Assembly (NCBI RefSeq): GCF_033170385.1
Contig: NZ_CP126170.1
Span: 3,744,001 to 3,808,000 of the forward strand
DNA: 64,000 nt
Reading direction: 5' to 3'
Source: Xanthomonas rydalmerensis
Lineage (GTDB): Bacteria; Pseudomonadota; Gammaproteobacteria; Xanthomonadales; Xanthomonadaceae
The notes beneath the pieces were generated by a model. That model was not told the DNA's origin, did not search any database, and saw only the letters and a list, made by a program, of their open reading frames with translations. Position 1 is the first letter of the stretch, and every line of letters begins with the position of its first letter. This document shows, piece after piece, positions 62,655 through 64,000 of the stretch. Both the position numbers and the translations under genes were made by a program.

Positions 62655-64000
62655 TCAGCGCGGGCGCAGCACGATCGGTTGTTCCCACCAGTCCTCGACG
62701 CTGCCGTCGCGGCCGTGCAGGCGCAGGCCCAGCCAGTGCGTGCCCGGCGCCAGGCCGCTGGCATCGACGGTGGCGCTGAAGCCGATGTTCGGATGGCCGG
62801 GATCGGTGGAGATCTTCCAGAACTTGGTGACGTCGTAGAACGTGCCGTAGTGCGCCTGCGCCGCGACCTTGCCGTCGAGCAGCACCTCGATCCGGTCGAG
62901 CCCCACTCCGTCCTTGAACGCCCAGCCGGAGACGTCGAAGCGGCGACCGACCGTGGCATCCACGTCGGGGGTGTTGAACCAGGCCATCGCCGGCGTGGTG
63001 CAGGGACCGGCCGCGCGCTGCGCCGGCAGCGCGAACAGCAGGAAGCGCTGGCTGCCGTGGTCGCTGGACACCACGCGCGGCGGCGGCAGCGGACCGACCA
63101 GGTCGCAGACCGCGTGGTAGCGCTGCAGCAGCAGCCGGTACTTCATGTCGCTGGGCGAGAGCACCAGCAACCGCGGACCGTCGCGGTGGCCGTCGCTGAG
63201 CAGCCCCCACTGCTGCAGTTGCGCGCTGCGCCCGTGCTTGTCGTTCAACGGATGCGGCAGCACCTGGATGTTCGGGTCGCGCAGCTCGAAGCCGAGTTCG
63301 GCGCCGACCTTGAAGTTGTCCGCCAGCACCTGGGTGCCGGGCGGCATGCTCGCCAGTTCGCGACGCACCGCGCTGGCCAGCGGTCGCCAGCCGGCGAAGT
63401 TGCGCGGGTAGTACTTGTCGCCGGCGGCGTGCTCGCGCACCGCCGGCGTCGACACCGCCAGGTAGTAGCCGAACGCGCCGACCAGGCCCAGCCCGGCCAG
63501 CAGCCAGGTGGCGCGGCGCAGCGGCTTGCTCCAGCCGTTGAGGATCACCGGCGTGGCGATCAGCAGCGCCAGATAGCCCGGCAGCGGCCAGTGGAAGCTG
63601 ACCCGCTCGGCATCGGTGAAGAAGCCGAGCAGGAAGATGCCCAGGGTGGACACCCCGCCGAGCAGGCCGAAGTAGCGCCACTGCACGCGCGTGCCGCTGC
63701 TGCCGCCGCGCGTTGCCATCAGCGCCACCTTGGTCATCGCCACCGCCAGCAGTGGCGTGACCAGCAGCAACTGGATCAGCAGGAAGGCGATGCCGGCCGG
63801 CTGGAAGCTCCAGGGATGGCGATCGACCAACTGAAACTTGAGACCGGCCTCGCCGTTGTCCGCATTCCATGCCAGCAGCGGCAGCCAGGCGACCATGCCC
63901 AGCGCCAACGCCACCCACACCTGCGGATCGCGCAGCATGCGCCGGCCCTGCGGGATCAGCAGCAGCGCGATCGCGCCGACGCCGATCACGCCGACGAAGC
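62655..64000 (-). CDS. Glycosyltransferase family 39-like membrane protein, 5' truncated by window
   Basis: The frame is open to the right edge, so the N terminus lies outside; at least 445 residues are present. The visible part has membrane helices (WVALALGMVAWLPLLAW, IAFLLIQLLLVTPLLAVAM, FGLLGGVSTLGIFLLGFF, WPLPGYLALLIATPVIL, TWLLAGLGLVGAFGYYLAV) and then a periplasmic domain. Its last about 100 residues look like a beta-sandwich: FDVSGWAFKDGVGLDRIEVL, GTHWLGLRLHGRDGS. This matches GT-C enzymes of the ArnT/PMT type with an added C-terminal domain. It ends 244 bases before the GT2 gene. Confidence 0.8.
   Translation of the reverse strand, partial: FVGVIGVGAIALLLIPQGRRMLRDPQVWVALALGMVAWLPLLAWNADNGEAGLKFQLVDRHPWSFQPAGIAFLLIQLLLVTPLLAVAMTKVALMATRGGSSGTRVQWRYFGLLGGVSTLGIFLLGFFTDAERVSFHWPLPGYLALLIATPVILNGWSKPLRRATWLLAGLGLVGAFGYYLAVSTPAVREHAAGDKYYPRNFAGWRPLASAVRRELASMPPGTQVLADNFKVGAELGFELRDPNIQVLPHPLNDKHGRSAQLQQWGLLSDGHRDGPRLLVLSPSDMKYRLLLQRYHAVCDLVGPLPPPRVVSSDHGSQRFLLFALPAQRAAGPCTTPAMAWFNTPDVDATVGRRFDVSGWAFKDGVGLDRIEVLLDGKVAAQAHYGTFYDVTKFWKISTDPGHPNIGFSATVDASGLAPGTHWLGLRLHGRDGSVEDWWEQPIVLRPR

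Overview
The window is GC-rich, densely coded and most probably from a Xanthomonas-type gammaproteobacterium (family Xanthomonadaceae). Four things support this: a lexA2-imuA-imuB-dnaE2 mutagenesis cassette behind a TGTACA-AA-TGTACA LexA2-type operator; a methylcitrate operon using AcnD plus PrpF instead of PrpD; two large TonB-dependent receptors beside degradative enzymes; and the block yceD-rpmF-fabH-fabD-fabG-acpP-fabF-pabB-mltG-tmk-holB-pilZ. Short palindromic repeats (GTAGGAGCGGCTTCAGCC type, GGGACT-AGTCCC type and CCCCTCTCCC/GGGAGAGGGG type) fill many intergenic spaces. No taxonomic search was run.

Layout. 1-5 kb: a small heat-shock protein diverges from a Prx5-like peroxiredoxin and a ferritin-like protein; then a repeat-filled gap and pbpC. 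5-12.4 kb: one minus-strand unit encoding a membrane-fusion adaptor, an ABC ATPase, a large FtsX-type permease, an NtrC-type response regulator and its histidine kinase. A near-consensus sigma-54 promoter and inverted-repeat sites lie in front of the adaptor. 12.5-17.6 kb: a TonB-dependent receptor with a secreted glycerophosphodiester phosphodiesterase, preceded by a HAD phosphatase and a decayed DeoR/GlpR-type regulator. 18-23 kb: a bacterial alpha-2-macroglobulin lipoprotein. 23.3-26.6 kb: a TonB-dependent receptor and an exported nucleoside hydrolase separated by an intrinsic terminator. 27-34.4 kb: the 2-methylcitrate operon (prpB, DUF1003, prpC, acnD, a SRPBCC gene, prpF). 34.5-35.8 kb: the divergent gene fuses a MerR/excisionase-like DNA-binding domain to a citrate-synthase fold that keeps its catalytic residues, with a 17-bp palindrome just before its start codon; I regard this as the most interesting object here. 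35.8-36.5 kb: a toxin-antitoxin pair whose toxin is frameshifted in a T tract. 36.6-42.5 kb: the LexA2/ImuA/ImuB/DnaE2 cassette. 42.6-47.9 kb: small or accessory genes (a secreted 96-aa protein, an NTF2-like/ArsR-like divergent pair around a perfect 22-bp palindrome, a Fpg/Nei-family glycosylase, a serine hydrolase), gene remnants and tRNA-Val. 48-59 kb: PilZ, HolB, Tmk, MltG, PabB and the fatty-acid genes. 59-64 kb: Maf and three envelope glycosyltransferase-type genes, the last cut by the window end.

How the parts fit. The prp genes degrade propionyl-CoA through 2-methylcitrate and methylisocitrate; no PrpR is visible, so the citrate-synthase-like DNA-binding protein is the obvious local regulator candidate. 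The two-component genes probably control their own ABC exporter through sigma-54. The two receptor clusters look like outer-membrane scavenging modules, one for phosphodiesters and one for nucleosides. Substrates and regulation are inferred from sequence and context only.
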